NCBI GenBank assembly: GCA_949751835.1
Contig: CATKHK010000031.1
Location: forward strand, 124,001-188,000
Direction: 5' to 3'
Length of the DNA stretch: 64,000 bases
Source: Blepharisma japonicum
Lineage: Eukaryota; Ciliophora; Heterotrichea; Heterotrichida; Blepharismidae
Below are positions 11,001 through 21,954 of this stretch, one piece after another. Made by a program: the position numbers and the translations under genes. Each line of letters begins with the position of its first letter. The first letter of the stretch is position 1. The notes under the pieces were generated by a model. The model was not told the DNA's origin, made no database searches, and worked only from the letters and a program-made list of their open reading frames with translations.

Positions 11001-11740
11001 GTTAAGTATTCAGTCTTAAGCTGCGCGGTGTATCTTCTAAGTTTCGCTCTGTTCATATCAAACTTAGCATATTCATTTTTCTCTTTCTCTTAAACTTTTT
11101 TCCAGCTCAACCTCATTTTCATTGTTTTTCTTCATCTTTATGCTCATCTTTGTATTTATATTCATCTTTAGGTTTGCCTTTGGATTAGTCTTTAATTTAT
11201 CTTTTGGTCATCTTTTTTCATCCACGGGCTCATTTTTGAGTTCATCTTAGGTCATCTTTGATTCATCTTTTGGTTAATCTTTGGTCTCATCTATGAGCTC
11301 GTCTTTTGCTGGCCTCATCAAAACTTTGTGACTGTCTCTAATCTGATTTTCTGCTTGATTTGCTTCATCTGAGTCTTTTCGCTACTGCTTATCTTCCAAT
11401 TCTTCCACTTGCGATCTTAATGATTATGCTCACTGTCCAATACTTCTCGCTTTTGCTTGGATGATCAGGTGAGCAGCCTCTCTTTCATTTTCAGGCCCTT
11501 CAGCTTAATCTTCTTCATCCTCTTCATCCTCTTCATCCTATTCATTTTCCTCAATTCTGTCCTCCACAAATCTTCTTTCCCTTCAAGATACTTTTTTCAA
11601 TAGTATCTAGTTCTCCTTTTGATAGCTCTTCATAAAGTGCTAAATAATAAATAGCCACTAGAAAGGCAATATTCACTTAATTTTAGATATATTTGGTCAC
11701 TTGAGCAACTCTTATGGCTTTGCTTTCTTTCACCATTTCC
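11000..11740 (-). pseudogene. broken acidic coiled-coil gene
   Basis: Minus-strand coding-like sequence: a start region MVKESKAIRVAQVTKYI, a segment NIAFLVAIYYLALYEELSKG, an acidic DEEDEEDEED run (9-bp tcttcatcc repeats at about 11507-11545), long Glu/Lys/Gln-rich coiled-coil stretches with KDEL/KDES-like repeats, and an end AKFDMNRAKLRRYTAQL. The parts lie in different frames (at least two shifts), and about nine UAA/UAG codons interrupt them. Most of these stops stand where Gln would fit, hence a separate finding. No family recognised. It lies between the duplicated PLAC8 and TsaD-like genes and has no counterpart in the left duplication arm. Confidence 0.55.
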
Positions 11741-12399
11741 ACTTTTAAATTGAAATTTACAACAAAAAAAGACTTAGAGCACATTTTCCATTTCAATTGC
11801 AAATAGTTAAAATTTTTGATTTTATACCTATATGGACACACTTTATACATAATAGGACACTGAGATCCAAATTATTTTTTTAGAATTAAAATTATTTCTA
11901 TTTCGAATATTTTCCTATTTTATACAAACTTTCATATGCTATATGTCTCTAGTTTATTCAGCTTTTATAGATTCAGTGAGGGATTTATGCCTATGCACAT
12001 TTTCTCACCAATACTGTTCTTTTTAGCAAAACGACTCAAGATAAAAGCTTCTAACTTTTGACTTCGATTACCACTAAATTATTATTAGATAAGTAAAATA
12101 TATGTCTATCTTTCTGTGAAACTGTTATAAAAATGGCTTTTGCATTACCAATTCGACTTTTCAGATCACTTGCTTGCCTTTTAATAAATTGCTTTATGGA
12201 AATTAAAGTCGCACTTGAAATATAAAAAACTTATTGACTCAAAATATTATTAGGAAATTATCCTATAAAATATCATATTATTTGAACAATTAAAGCATAA
12301 AAAAAATTACGAAACTTTGATATTTTAATCTACTCCTTTCGAGTTCATAACTTTAATTATAAATAATATTTTTTGATTTCATTTAAGAATTGATTATTT
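11741..12399. other. intergenic
   Basis: AT-rich DNA; the right 150 bp resemble the 3' flank of the decayed TsaD-like copy (about 8740-8884). No gene seen. Confidence 0.55.
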
Positions 12400-13404
12400 T
12401 TAATTGTTATAAAATAGAAAAGGACCTAGTGGATAGTTTTCATAACACTGTATATCAACTCTCCTCATATCAAAATTATATCTACTTATCTTCATTAATT
12501 CTAAGCAGTCTCTCATATGATAGGCATTAGTGCTTGGATAACTTGGAACTTTTAATGTCCAGCCATATTTTTCACACACCTTTTTCAAACTTTCCGAAAT
12601 TTTATAATTATTCGCAACCCCTCCACAAAATCCCTATATAAATATCACCAGTGTGCTAATCCCTGGGTTTTCTTTTATGCTTCATTCGATAGCTTTTGAT
12701 ATCCTTCTTTCTAGCTGGTCTATAATAGAGACTTGAAATGAAGCAAGAAGGGATGAAATTCCTTCATAGTTTTCCAATCGAAAAAGTGGCTCAATGTATG
12801 ATATTTTTTTAATCCCTGTTACGCTTGGATATATATGCTGGAGAGTGCTATGGTAAGGCCCAGAAAATGAAAAATCAAACCCCTTGTGATCTTTCATAGG
12901 AACAGGGATATTAATAAATTCATGCATAATTGCATTTTCGATTTTTTTGTAATTCATGCCAGAGATTGATGATAATTTTTGGTATACTTTCCCTAGGTTC
13001 ATATCGACAGAAATACCTAAAATTGTGTAATTATTGAACGATTTGGATAAAATTAGCTCTGTTTGATTAGAAGTGCAACCAAGAATTAAACTTGGGGTAT
13101 TTTTCATAAAGCTTAAGTGGGTTTGTAGATGATGTAGAGGAAAAATTGGCCTATCAAGTTTCTAACTCAATCTCACCTTGGCAAAAATTAATGACTCTTT
13201 CATAAGTTCAGGTATCCCACCTAGACATGTTACTCCAATTAGATCTGCTTTGTCCATATCAGGAAATTCAATCCTGCATTTCTCAAGAAATTCTGTAACT
13301 GAGCTTACATTTGTCCCCACTTGCTTTTTCAGATAAACTAATTTTCCTGAGTTTTCAAAAAATCCACATAAAAACTTATTACACTTAGTCTGTATAACAA
13401 GCAT
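12400..13404 (-). CDS. divergent TsaD/Kae1/Qri7-family protein
   Basis: 324 aa after removing two 15-nt introns, 13162-13176 (gtgagattgagttag) and 12634-12648 (gtgatatttatatag). Family members make N6-threonylcarbamoyladenosine at tRNA position 37; Qri7/OSGEPL1 is the mitochondrial form. Diagnostic parts are FPLHHLQTH (the HxxxH metal site), GFDFSFSGP, and FCGGVANN followed by KVCEKYGWTLKVP. HHLQTH and FDFSFSG point to the bacterial/mitochondrial type rather than cytosolic Kae1. Other catalytic motifs are eroded: the ATP-binding SGGHTQL is replaced by GCTSNQTEL, the N-terminal ETSCD by QTKCN, and the C-terminal CTDNG by PSTNAY without the Asp. So it may be a pseudo-enzyme. It lies 20 bp beyond the end of the CDPK gene on the same strand. 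Confidence 0.8.
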
Positions 13405-13424
13405 TTTATTTATTATAAATATAT

Positions 13425-14879
13425 TTACATTTTTTCTAACACTAGTTCTGTGAATTCTTTTAGGTCAATTTCTCCGTCCCCGTTCTGATCTACTTCTTTT
13501 ATGATACTTTCCCAAACTGAATCATTTGACATTTTCCCTCCACTGAGCATTGTCCTTAGCTCATCAGTCGTGATTGTTCCACTTCCATCTTTATCAAATA
13601 CCCTGAATGCCATTTCAAGGTTTTTTTTGGAAAAGAGTATTTCATGATTTAAAGTAGCTTGGATAAACTCGGTGTAATCAATAAATCCACTGCCATCAGT
13701 ATCAACATTCTTCATAATTCGATCAACAATAGCATCGCTGTCCATTCCTCCTATTACCTCTTTATAAATTGACAATAGTTCTAGTTTGCTGACTCTGCCA
13801 TCGCCATTTTGATCAAGCATTCTAAATGATTTCTGCAGTTCACGCTTTTCCTCTTGTGTAACTAAGTGAGTAGTGATAAATGTAAAAATTGCGCTCCTGA
13901 GCTTGACTGAAGCATTAAAAGAACTTAGTTGTGAAAAAATATTAGAAATTTGTTCTGTGCTAGGAAATTCTAATGATCTATAAGACTGGAGCCAATTATG
14001 GCTAAGGGCTTCTTGAGCTGTTAGCCGTTTCGATGTATCTCTTTCTACCAATTTTTTAATAAGATCTTTAGCACCTTCCGATATCCTGCTGAAATGTGGT
14101 CCTTCGGTCATAACGATCCCATACTTTATATTATGCAAAATTTCTGCTTCACTTTTTCCACCAAAAGGCGGCTTTCCACTTAGTAATATATACAAAATAA
14201 CCCCGCAACTCCACTCATCACAGAGCTCATTATAAGAGTTTTCTAGCACTTCTGGAGCTATATAATATACTGATCCGAAGCATCCTTTTATTTTATTTTT
14301 ACTAAAAAATACAGAGCTACCAAAATCAGCCACTTTTATAGTAATTTCTCCATTTACTTCTTCAAGTAAAATATTTTCAGGCTTCAGGTCTCTATGGATT
14401 ATGTTTTTTGAGTGGCAGTAGGTGACAGCTGATAATAATTGATATATGATATGTGCAGTTTCTCTTTCGCTAAAATGGCCTTTTGAAGTGATTTTATTAA
14501 ATAGTTCACCTCCAGCACAGAATTCCATGACGATGTAGAAGTACTTTTTGTCTTCAAATATCTGAAAAACCTTTAAAATGTTAGGATGGTCTAAAGTCTT
14601 TAAAACTTGAATTTCTTGTAGCTTGTTTGTCGAAGTTAGCATTTCTTGACTCAGCTGCTTTTTGGTTATCATTTTAACTGCACAGGTATTTCCTGTTAGC
14701 TTATCTATACATTGGTACACCTTTGAAAATGCCCCTTGACCCAGCTCTTTAGTGATCTCGTATTCATTTGAAAATTTGTCTTGGCTTTCTGTCACAAAAA
14801 GTTCGGGACGAATTTTAAGCTGCTGAACGTTATCAAGATAGGTGCTAAGTGTCTTTTTCTTCGCCGATATACAACCCAT
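13425..14879 (-). CDS. calcium-dependent protein kinase (CDPK)
   Basis: 484 aa with standard CDPK order: kinase domain about residues 40-300 (GQGAFSKV, AVKMITKK, HRDLKPEN, ADFGSS, APEVL), an autoinhibitory junction, then four EF-hands (DQNGDGRVS, DTDGSGFID, DKDGSGTIT, DQNGDGEID), all with good Ca2+ ligands. I set the start at 14879 because it gives MGCISAKK, a classic N-myristoylation plus palmitoylation signal; the frame runs 27 codons further upstream, but that would bury this signal. Likely membrane-anchored, responding to Ca2+ that controls ciliary beat or contraction in ciliates (inference). A fragment of its third EF-hand is duplicated at 9751-9848. Confidence 0.95.
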   Translation of the reverse strand: MGCISAKKKTLSTYLDNVQQLKIRPELFVTESQDKFSNEYEITKELGQGAFSKVYQCIDKLTGNTCAVKMITKKQLSQEMLTSTNKLQEIQVLKTLDHPNILKVFQIFEDKKYFYIVMEFCAGGELFNKITSKGHFSERETAHIIYQLLSAVTYCHSKNIIHRDLKPENILLEEVNGEITIKVADFGSSVFFSKNKIKGCFGSVYYIAPEVLENSYNELCDEWSCGVILYILLSGKPPFGGKSEAEILHNIKYGIVMTEGPHFSRISEGAKDLIKKLVERDTSKRLTAQEALSHNWLQSYRSLEFPSTEQISNIFSQLSSFNASVKLRSAIFTFITTHLVTQEEKRELQKSFRMLDQNGDGRVSKLELLSIYKEVIGGMDSDAIVDRIMKNVDTDGSGFIDYTEFIQATLNHEILFSKKNLEMAFRVFDKDGSGTITTDELRTMLSGGKMSNDSVWESIIKEVDQNGDGEIDLKEFTELVLEKM

Positions 14880-15679
14880 ATGAGCTAAAATTATGGTAAT
14901 AAAAAAACAACTATAATGATAGCAGCATATTGAAGATGGGATGATTGATAAGGAGTTCATGGAACTTAGGTTGAGTAGGAATAAGTAAGGGGGAGAGAAA
15001 TAGGAATCTTTAAAGGAGATTTATTATAATTAAGTGCTTAGTATAGACAAAGAAAAGTTAAGAAGTTAATTTAGCTATGAAAATTCATATTTTATCACAA
15101 AAATAAGGAACTTTTTACTGATAAATAGCCCAGTATTTAAAAATTAAGCAAGGACTTTTATTAACGCCTCCATTTTATTTTACATTTTGCAATTAGAACT
15201 TTTGGAAGAATATATATCCCCTAGCAATGATAAAAATAATTATTCTGTGTGCAATCAATTTTTTGACTTTATTATATTAAAAATTAGATTAGAATTGATT
15301 ATAACTTTGCTTTGGAAAATATTTATTTTCATTTTTAATTTAAAAAAATTAAATTAGCAAGCTATTTAAGTGTTCCCTTCCTTACACAGTATCCAATGAG
15401 AGAAATCTAAATTTCTTTAGGCCACAAGAGACAACTTCCTGAAGATATAAATAAAATTCAAAGTAATGTTTATTTTCTAATTAAAATATAATTTTTATTC
15501 AAATTATGTACGATTAACGCTTATGTTTACTTAAGCATTATAAAAGTATTCTTGTAGTTTTACTTTTGAGAAATAGTTAGGTTTAAACCTTGAATTATAA
15601 GAATAAAAATGAGGATTTAATTCTCTTAACATCATATTTTCACAGGTGGATTTTATAAAACAAAAATTTTCATTTGAAA
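14880..15679. other. divergent intergenic region
   Basis: Promoter region between CDPK (leftward) and RER1 (rightward); very AT-rich. No coding frame or RNA gene seen. Confidence 0.6.
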
Positions 15680-16240
15680 ATGGAAGACTTAGGATTCAAG
15701 GACCAGCTTAGAATTTATATGCAAGCTTACACGGATAGAATTGCTCCACACATAAGAAAAAGGTGACTAGCAACTTGCATTTTACTATTAATCCTCTTTC
15801 AAAGAATTATTAGTTTGCAGGGTATTTTTTAGTCAGGCTACTATGTTATCGTATATTTATTAGCTATTTTTATCCTTACTCTTTTCCTGAGATTCCTTAC
15901 TCCAATTATGTCAGACATGGAAGATGAAGAATCTGACAATCCTGTGCTGCCCATAAGAGAAAATAATGAGTATAAGCCTTTTATTCGCAAGTTAGGAGAG
16001 TTTAGTTTCTGGAAAAATACATTTATAGGAACTCTTATTTCAATTATCTGTACTTTTATAGAAGCCTTAAATTTCGAAATTTTTTGGCCTGTTTTAGTGA
16101 TTTATTTTTTAGTGCTATTTATAGCCACAATGAGGAGACAAATAGCCCACATGTACAAGCATGGCTACATTCCTTTTGATTTCGGAAAGGAGACATATAA
16201 TAATAAAAGAGAAAAATCAAAAGAAAGAGTCGATAACTAA
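15680..16240 (+). CDS. RER1: RER1, Golgi-to-ER retrieval receptor
   Basis: 181-aa four-helix membrane protein that sorts ER membrane proteins back from the Golgi. Conserved features: YTDRIAPHIRKRW near the start, YYVIVYLLAIFILTLFLRFLTP, ENNEYKPFIRKLGEFSFW, the last helix pair (FWPVLVIYF) and MRRQIAHMYKHGYIPF. A 15-nt intron at 15822-15836 (gtattttttagtcag) splits the codon for Gly of LQGYYV, and UGA at 15764-15766 reads Trp in the RKRW motif. The unspliced downstream frame alone would start only at MSDMEDEES and lack the first two helices. Confidence 0.96.
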
Positions 16241-16366
16241 TTACTATTATTTCTCACAAATTAATGATTAATTTCAATTAAATTTATAATTAAACGCCAC
16301 ATATCTATTCTCCTTATATTAATAAGAAAATGAATACTTATAATTAGTCTCGATATTAACTTATGA

Positions 16367-17536
16367 TTACATTCGAAGCTTCTCAATAGGAGAATCCATG
16401 ATAACTTGACTGAATGATTTGCTTTGGATCACACTAATCGAACTTATATTTGAATTCGCATCTTCTAGCTCTTCCTTAAAAAGTTCGGTAAAATTAAATT
16501 CCGGCCCTTTTATTCTACTTAACCTTTCTTCTAAATTCGGGTCAATAACAGCAGCAGGCGGTCGGTTTTTCGATAAACTATATTTATCATCCACTCTGCT
16601 TTTACTTACAGAAATTCCATCCTGATGTAGCTTATTTTCCAAATACGCAACAATGCTTTTATCTTCTAGCACAAGCAAGGTTTCTTCAAACTCATATGTA
16701 TAGTCCACCCCAACTTCTTCAACTAAGTATCTCACACACTCTTTAAACTGCTTGCTCTTTCTTTTTTTGGACCATACTGCTGAAATTTGTATGGCGTTTT
16801 CCTTCCTTTTATTGACGATTTGAAAATCAGCGCCCATCGTTTCATGCAAGTATTTAATAAGATCTATATTTCCTGTTTTACATGAAATTAAGGCACAATT
16901 TTCGCCAGTAGTTTCATCAATAAAGTGGACATTAAACTCATCATTTGGCTTTTCTCGGAAGTATTCTCTAAAGAACTTTACTAGCTCAAGTCTGCCTTTT
17001 TCAACTGCTCTTTGAATAGGGGTCATTGTGGAGAGTGGGGCTGAGATTTTGCTTTTTTCTTGTGTGTGAGATTTTGTATTTCTTGATTTGGCAAATATCG
17101 AGAGCTCTTCACTATCTTGTTCATCATCTGAGTTTTCAGCTTGATCTTTATTGCCTAAATACAAAGGTAAGTAATACTCTAATAAACTTAGATGTCCAAG
17201 CTCACATAGGACTTCGATCGGTCTTTTTCCTAATTGTAAGAAAAACTTGGTCATTATTGAAAGCTTTGCATGGCCTTCTTCGTAGAGCACTTTAAATACG
17301 GGGGCAGCACCAAGGTATAGGGCATAACCCAAAGGGTTCATATCGACTTGGTGGATTTTAATGACAGGGTCGTCAATCATTATGGTCGGATCCTTGTAAT
17401 AGATGTTGGTTTTTGAATATCTCTCGAGAATTTGACGGACTTTATCTGCAGAGTTTCTCTCAATGGCTTCAATTAATTTATTCGAGATAAATTTTTCGAT
17501 GTTTATGTGTTTTTTGGTGACGCAGCAGGCTCCCAT
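16367..17536 (-). CDS. ankyrin-repeat protein with N-terminal myristoylation signal
   Basis: 389 aa. Ankyrin-like helices occur at about residues 15-45, 70-115 and 160-255: NPLGYALYLGAAPVFKVLYEEG, KRPIEVLCELGHLSLLEYYL, TPIQRAVEKGRLELVKFF, ENCALISCKTGNIDLIKYLHE. The N-terminus MGACC is a strong myristoylation/palmitoylation signal and supports ATG 17536 as the start. An acidic linker (NSDDEQDSEE) separates two repeat blocks; the tail is Ser-rich. No catalytic domain. Probably a membrane-tethered scaffold (inference). Convergent with RER1. Confidence 0.85.
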   Translation of the reverse strand: MGACCVTKKHINIEKFISNKLIEAIERNSADKVRQILERYSKTNIYYKDPTIMIDDPVIKIHQVDMNPLGYALYLGAAPVFKVLYEEGHAKLSIMTKFFLQLGKRPIEVLCELGHLSLLEYYLPLYLGNKDQAENSDDEQDSEELSIFAKSRNTKSHTQEKSKISAPLSTMTPIQRAVEKGRLELVKFFREYFREKPNDEFNVHFIDETTGENCALISCKTGNIDLIKYLHETMGADFQIVNKRKENAIQISAVWSKKRKSKQFKECVRYLVEEVGVDYTYEFEETLLVLEDKSIVAYLENKLHQDGISVSKSRVDDKYSLSKNRPPAAVIDPNLEERLSRIKGPEFNFTELFKEELEDANSNISSISVIQSKSFSQVIMDSPIEKLRM

Positions 17537-17834
17537 CACACAATTAATTATGGCTTATTAAAATAGTAATACAATTTAATTTTATATAAACTTTCTTTTA
17601 AATTTTGATGCATAATGAAGATTGGAAATAACATCAGCTGCTTTCATTAGACTTATGGATGGATTTAATTATTAATAATGGCCAATTTTATAGTTGTTAG
17701 GCTCTTTTTGGGTAAAATTTAAAATAGTTTATATTGACAGTTTCTTTTTCGAAGATAGAATTATAATCATTTAATAATTATCACTATTTACTATCTTTGA
17801 CAAAACACTAATAAATACTTAAAACCCAGCTTAT

Positions 17835-19502
17835 TTAATCAAAAACAACTATTGCCTCTAAATTAGTAGGGTAAAATTCAAAATTTTGAGGTTTTGACAG
17901 CTCTAAATATTTCAAGCTCCTAAGCCCTTCTAAGTTTCAGAGTGTTTTTTCATTCAAAATAATATTTTTTAAATACAAATATCTCAGCATTTGCGCAAAT
18001 TCATTTATTTTGCAAAATGACTTATCAGTTAGCAGCTTGCAAGCATCTAATCTTAATTTTTGCAAATTTTTTCCAATATTTTCTATTATAAAAACTAAAT
18101 CTTCATCAAGCAAAAACTTGTTCCCAGATAATGAAAGATCAATTAAATTTTTTAATCTTGCAATTTCTCTAAAGCAGGAACTTTCGCTTATACCACTACA
18201 ATAGCTTAATACCAAATGTTTTAAATTTTTGAGCTCATATATGAGATAAACAGACTCATCAGTAATTTCTGCGTCATTTATTATTAGCTCTTCCAATCCT
18301 TGGTTAGTCGAGCATAATTTTTCAAAGGAAAAATCACTTACTCCAGAAGCTGTTGATAAATTGAGATATTTGAGTCCTGAGCAATTTTCGAAAAGCTCGA
18401 ATAGGCCTCTTTCAGAGATTTTCCTGCATCCTCTTAATGTTAAATGTGTTAAACTTTGTAAGCTTGAGAGCGCTGATAAAGAGTCATCAGTAATATATGT
18501 GAATGACAACGAAACACGCTCAAGGGCTGTGCAATTTATTGCTAACTCCGATATTGACGCGTCTGTGATAGTTTTAAAACTATCTAAAGATATACCTTTT
18601 AAATTTCTGCAAACTGTTGCAACTCTCATTATATCTAAATCATTTATCGACTTTACACCTTGATCTGTAAAATTGCTCAAATGCAAAAACCTAAGATTCC
18701 TCCAATTATTGATAATAATATTAAAAGAAACGCTGGTAAACTCATCATGCATTTTCAAATTATAATCAATAATTTTCAGTTTTTCCAGCTTTGGGCAGTC
18801 ATTAGATAATTTTCTGATTGTCCAATCATTGAGCCCTAAAGGATTTCAAACATTTCTATGTGCCTCAATTTTTGCAGACACAAGATCTGCTGCAAATTTC
18901 TTTATATTTGGGCTATCAACTAGTCTTAATGCCTTATAATTTTTGCACTTACCAATCACAAAGCTGGAAATATCATGATCTAGTGACTCAGAGTGAATAT
19001 TTCCAATAGAAATTTCATCTAATTTACATGCTTTAAAAAATTGAGACCATTCGCTGATGTCTACGTTATATCTGTCGAAATCATCAAGGGTATTAAATTT
19101 TAGGGATTTTAAGCTTGGAAGTCTTTGGATGGACTGAATAAAATTTGGGTTTTTTAGAGCATTATCTATAGATGACAATTTTAAATGAGTAATTGAAAGT
19201 GGTAAAGCCATAATAGCATCTAAAGACAAATAATAGCAATCCAGCTTTATCTTTTCTAGTTTTGTGCATTTCGTAATTACAGATATAAACTCAGAATCCA
19301 TAGGTAGTGGGAATATGTCAAAATCTAAATATTTCACATTTTTTCAGCACATGCTCACTATAAAATTTGCCCAACTGCAAACTTGTGCAAGTTTAAACCA
19401 CTCTTTGCATTCTAGAAATTCCCCAATAATGATATAAAGAATTTCAGTTGGTAGATTTTGGATTATTTCTGATTTCTTCTCGTTTTGCCTTCTCTTTCCC
19501 AT
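17835..19502 (-). CDS. F-box/leucine-rich-repeat protein
   Basis: 555 aa. The N-terminus MGKRRQNEKK is followed by an F-box (IIQNLPTEILYIIIGEFLECKEWFKLAQVCSWAN), then LRRs of the Cys-containing/AMN1 type over most of the protein: repeats such as LTHLTLRGCRKISERGL, LEELIINDAEITDESV, LKHLVLSYCSGISES. Family members are substrate adaptors of SCF ubiquitin ligases; the substrate is unknown. Three UGA codons (after SMC at about 19345, after HRNV at about 18847, after EKTL at about 17938) read Trp and join the pieces; the last repeat and TAA lie at 17835. The start at 19502 precedes the basic stretch; an in-frame Met 18 codons upstream is less likely. Confidence 0.9.
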
Positions 19503-19833
19503 TTTTAAAAAATAAAGCAAACTATAATTAAAAATTCTTATCTTATATTTTAGCATATATAGCTAGCATTTTAATGCCAATTAGAGCCAGCAAGTAATTA
19601 GTATTCTATCATGCATTTAACAGCTTTTATATTCAATTTTTAAATGATTTCATTTTTAACAATGTTCAACTAATTTAATAATTAAAATAATTTTTCAAGA
19701 AAATACTTGTAAATATATTTTATAAAAGGATAGAAAATTACTTATGCCACAAAAGAGGAATTTAGGAAAATATTTAAAGGATAAAATATTACAATTCGGT
19801 ATAAATAAATTATATCGTTTATATTTCAAATAG
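19503..19833. other. intergenic
   Basis: AT-rich spacer between the F-box gene and the end of the first channel gene, both on the minus strand. Nothing further seen. Confidence 0.6.
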
Positions 19834-21954
19834 CTAATCATGCTTTTTTTTGATAATAGATCCGAGAGCAGTCCTTATTTTCTTCTTTTTTGGTGGTTTT
19901 ACTGATATTAAAAGGTCTCGGATACTGTTTTCAATAGAAGAAACCCGGATTTTCATATCTTCGAATAAGCTTAAGTTTGATTGAACTGTATCTTCAATCA
20001 CCCCAAGTCTATCCCGAATCACAACAGTTGACGATTCTCGTAGCTGTCTATCAAAAATACTACCTTTCCCTTCCAAATGCTTAAGATTCCCTTCCATTTT
20101 TCTAATCTCCATCAGAGAAATAAGCTCTTCTTTTGCTTTTGTATTTCTAACCAGTCTTTCTCTGGAAACTTGTGTAAGAAATTTCTTTTGGTCAGGAAAA
20201 TCGCCTAAAACGTCTAGAAAATCGTGTTTCGTCAATACTAAAAATTCAGAATTTCCGCAAGATTGAGCATTACTTTCTCTAACAGAAACTTCAGTTAGAA
20301 TTTCAATATCCCCTACATAGGAGCCTTTTAAAAACGATTTGTAGCAAATTTCATTGCCTTCTAATACAAAATTCACTCTTCCTTTTGTGATGAAAAAAAT
20401 CTCATCAGGGTAAGTTCCTTCTAGTCATAAATACTCTAAATCTTTATGTTGTAAAGGTTTTAGAAGAGGCATCAAGGAGACAACAAATGCGGGGTCTTGG
20501 CTTCTGAAAAATATTAGATCCTTGACGATACCATTGTACATGGTAGCGCTTACTTCATATCGCAATGATTTTGGGAGCTCACTGAATAAAGAATGCTTGT
20601 CACTTCATACGGTACCTACCTTACTGTTGTTGTATTTAATAATTTGTCTTATTCGATGCTTGCACTCGTCAGAAATCCCGGTTTCTAAAGCAAATTCATG
20701 AATCGCTGCTAGTTTTGAGGCCAAAATAGAGTCCTTCGTGTCAATTGCTGTCAAAAATGAAGAGAGAGATCCAATTGTGAAAGAATAAAAACCTATCCCT
20801 ATAAGCATCCAAATCATGCTTAAAATTTGCTCTAGTTCGGTTCTTCCTGAAATATCTCCATATCCTACAGTAGTAACAGTTGTCATAGCTCAATATATGC
20901 TTGCTATGTATTGTACATCTACACTGTGATCTAAGTAATCACATCTAACGACCCATGTATCTGGAGAAAAATTATTTATTCTTGCACAAAAAAATCATAA
21001 ACAGCCTACTATATGAACACACAAACAGACTGAAACCAAAAATGTTAAAAGTTTGTAAAGTCTTGAGTTCAACTGTAAAAAATCTTGAACTTTTTCAGCG
21101 AGGTCATTTGTTTTATAGTGCTTGACAGCTTTAGCAATTCTTATAATCCTCAAAAGCTTATAAAGCTTTGGGACTCTCATAAGTTTAACAAGATTGTTTT
21201 GGTGAGCAGATGAGTTTCCGTTACTCCCTGTCCAATAATCAATTAAAGTGTAAGGCACACTTGAAGTGGCATCAATTATGAATCAACTTTTTAAATAGTC
21301 CAAAACAATGTACTTTAAACTAGTGTGAAGGATTCCTTCATAGCTATACACTCCACTTATAAAATTCATCATCACGTCTACTATAAATAGAAGGTCGATT
21401 GAGATTTCTATAGTAGTCCAAACATCAAAGAAAATAACATCTGAAAATGCTAGTCTAAATGGCATAACAACCGCAGTATACAAGAGGACTATGGTTAATA
21501 AAGTATTTCATGACCTTTTAAAAATTCCATCAGGGTCTAAAATATACCAAGGAATTTTTCTATCTTCTTGATCATATTTTTTGAACCTAAAATCTTCTTC
21601 CTTAGCAACCTTTTTCTTTAATATATTATCAAGATTTTGCTTAAATTTTTTATCTTGATCAAAAACTTCATTTGAAGTTCCATAGAACATTATTTCTTTT
21701 TTAAATTTCTCTATAGCTCGCCGGATTCGTATTTTAAAAAAGGCTCTTTTCCACAGTTTTTTGGCATGTGAGGGGTTTCTAGGTGTAAAATCTTTAGTGC
21801 AAGCAATGTAATTGTAATCTACCGAATTATCTTCGTTCATTGGGGATTTTGATCTTATTGAGTCTTCCTCTGAGGTTAGATATTCAAGTTCGGAGGCTTC
21901 TAAAGGTGCGAGATAATTTTGATCATATATAGGACTTGCTTTAGATCTTCGCAT
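19834..21954 (-). CDS. cyclic-nucleotide-gated-type K+ channel, copy 1
   Basis: 706 aa with the EAG/HCN/CNG plan: cytosolic N-terminus (1-150), S1 near 155-175, S2-S3 (IEISIDLLFIVDVMMNFISG), S4 with spaced charges (VPKLYKLLRIIRIAKAVKHYK), S5, pore TTVTTVGYGDISG with K+-selective GYGD at about residues 364-367, S6, C-linker, and a cyclic-nucleotide-binding fold (FITKGRVNFVLEG, SYVGDIEIL). The N-terminus lacks a PAS domain. Several UGA Trp codons are needed, including IYWAMTTVTTVGYGD before the filter. The usual phosphate-binding cassette is weak (GDIEILTEVSVRESNAQS where CNGs have GE...LL...R.A), so ligand binding is uncertain. A coiled coil ends the protein. Confidence 0.92.
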
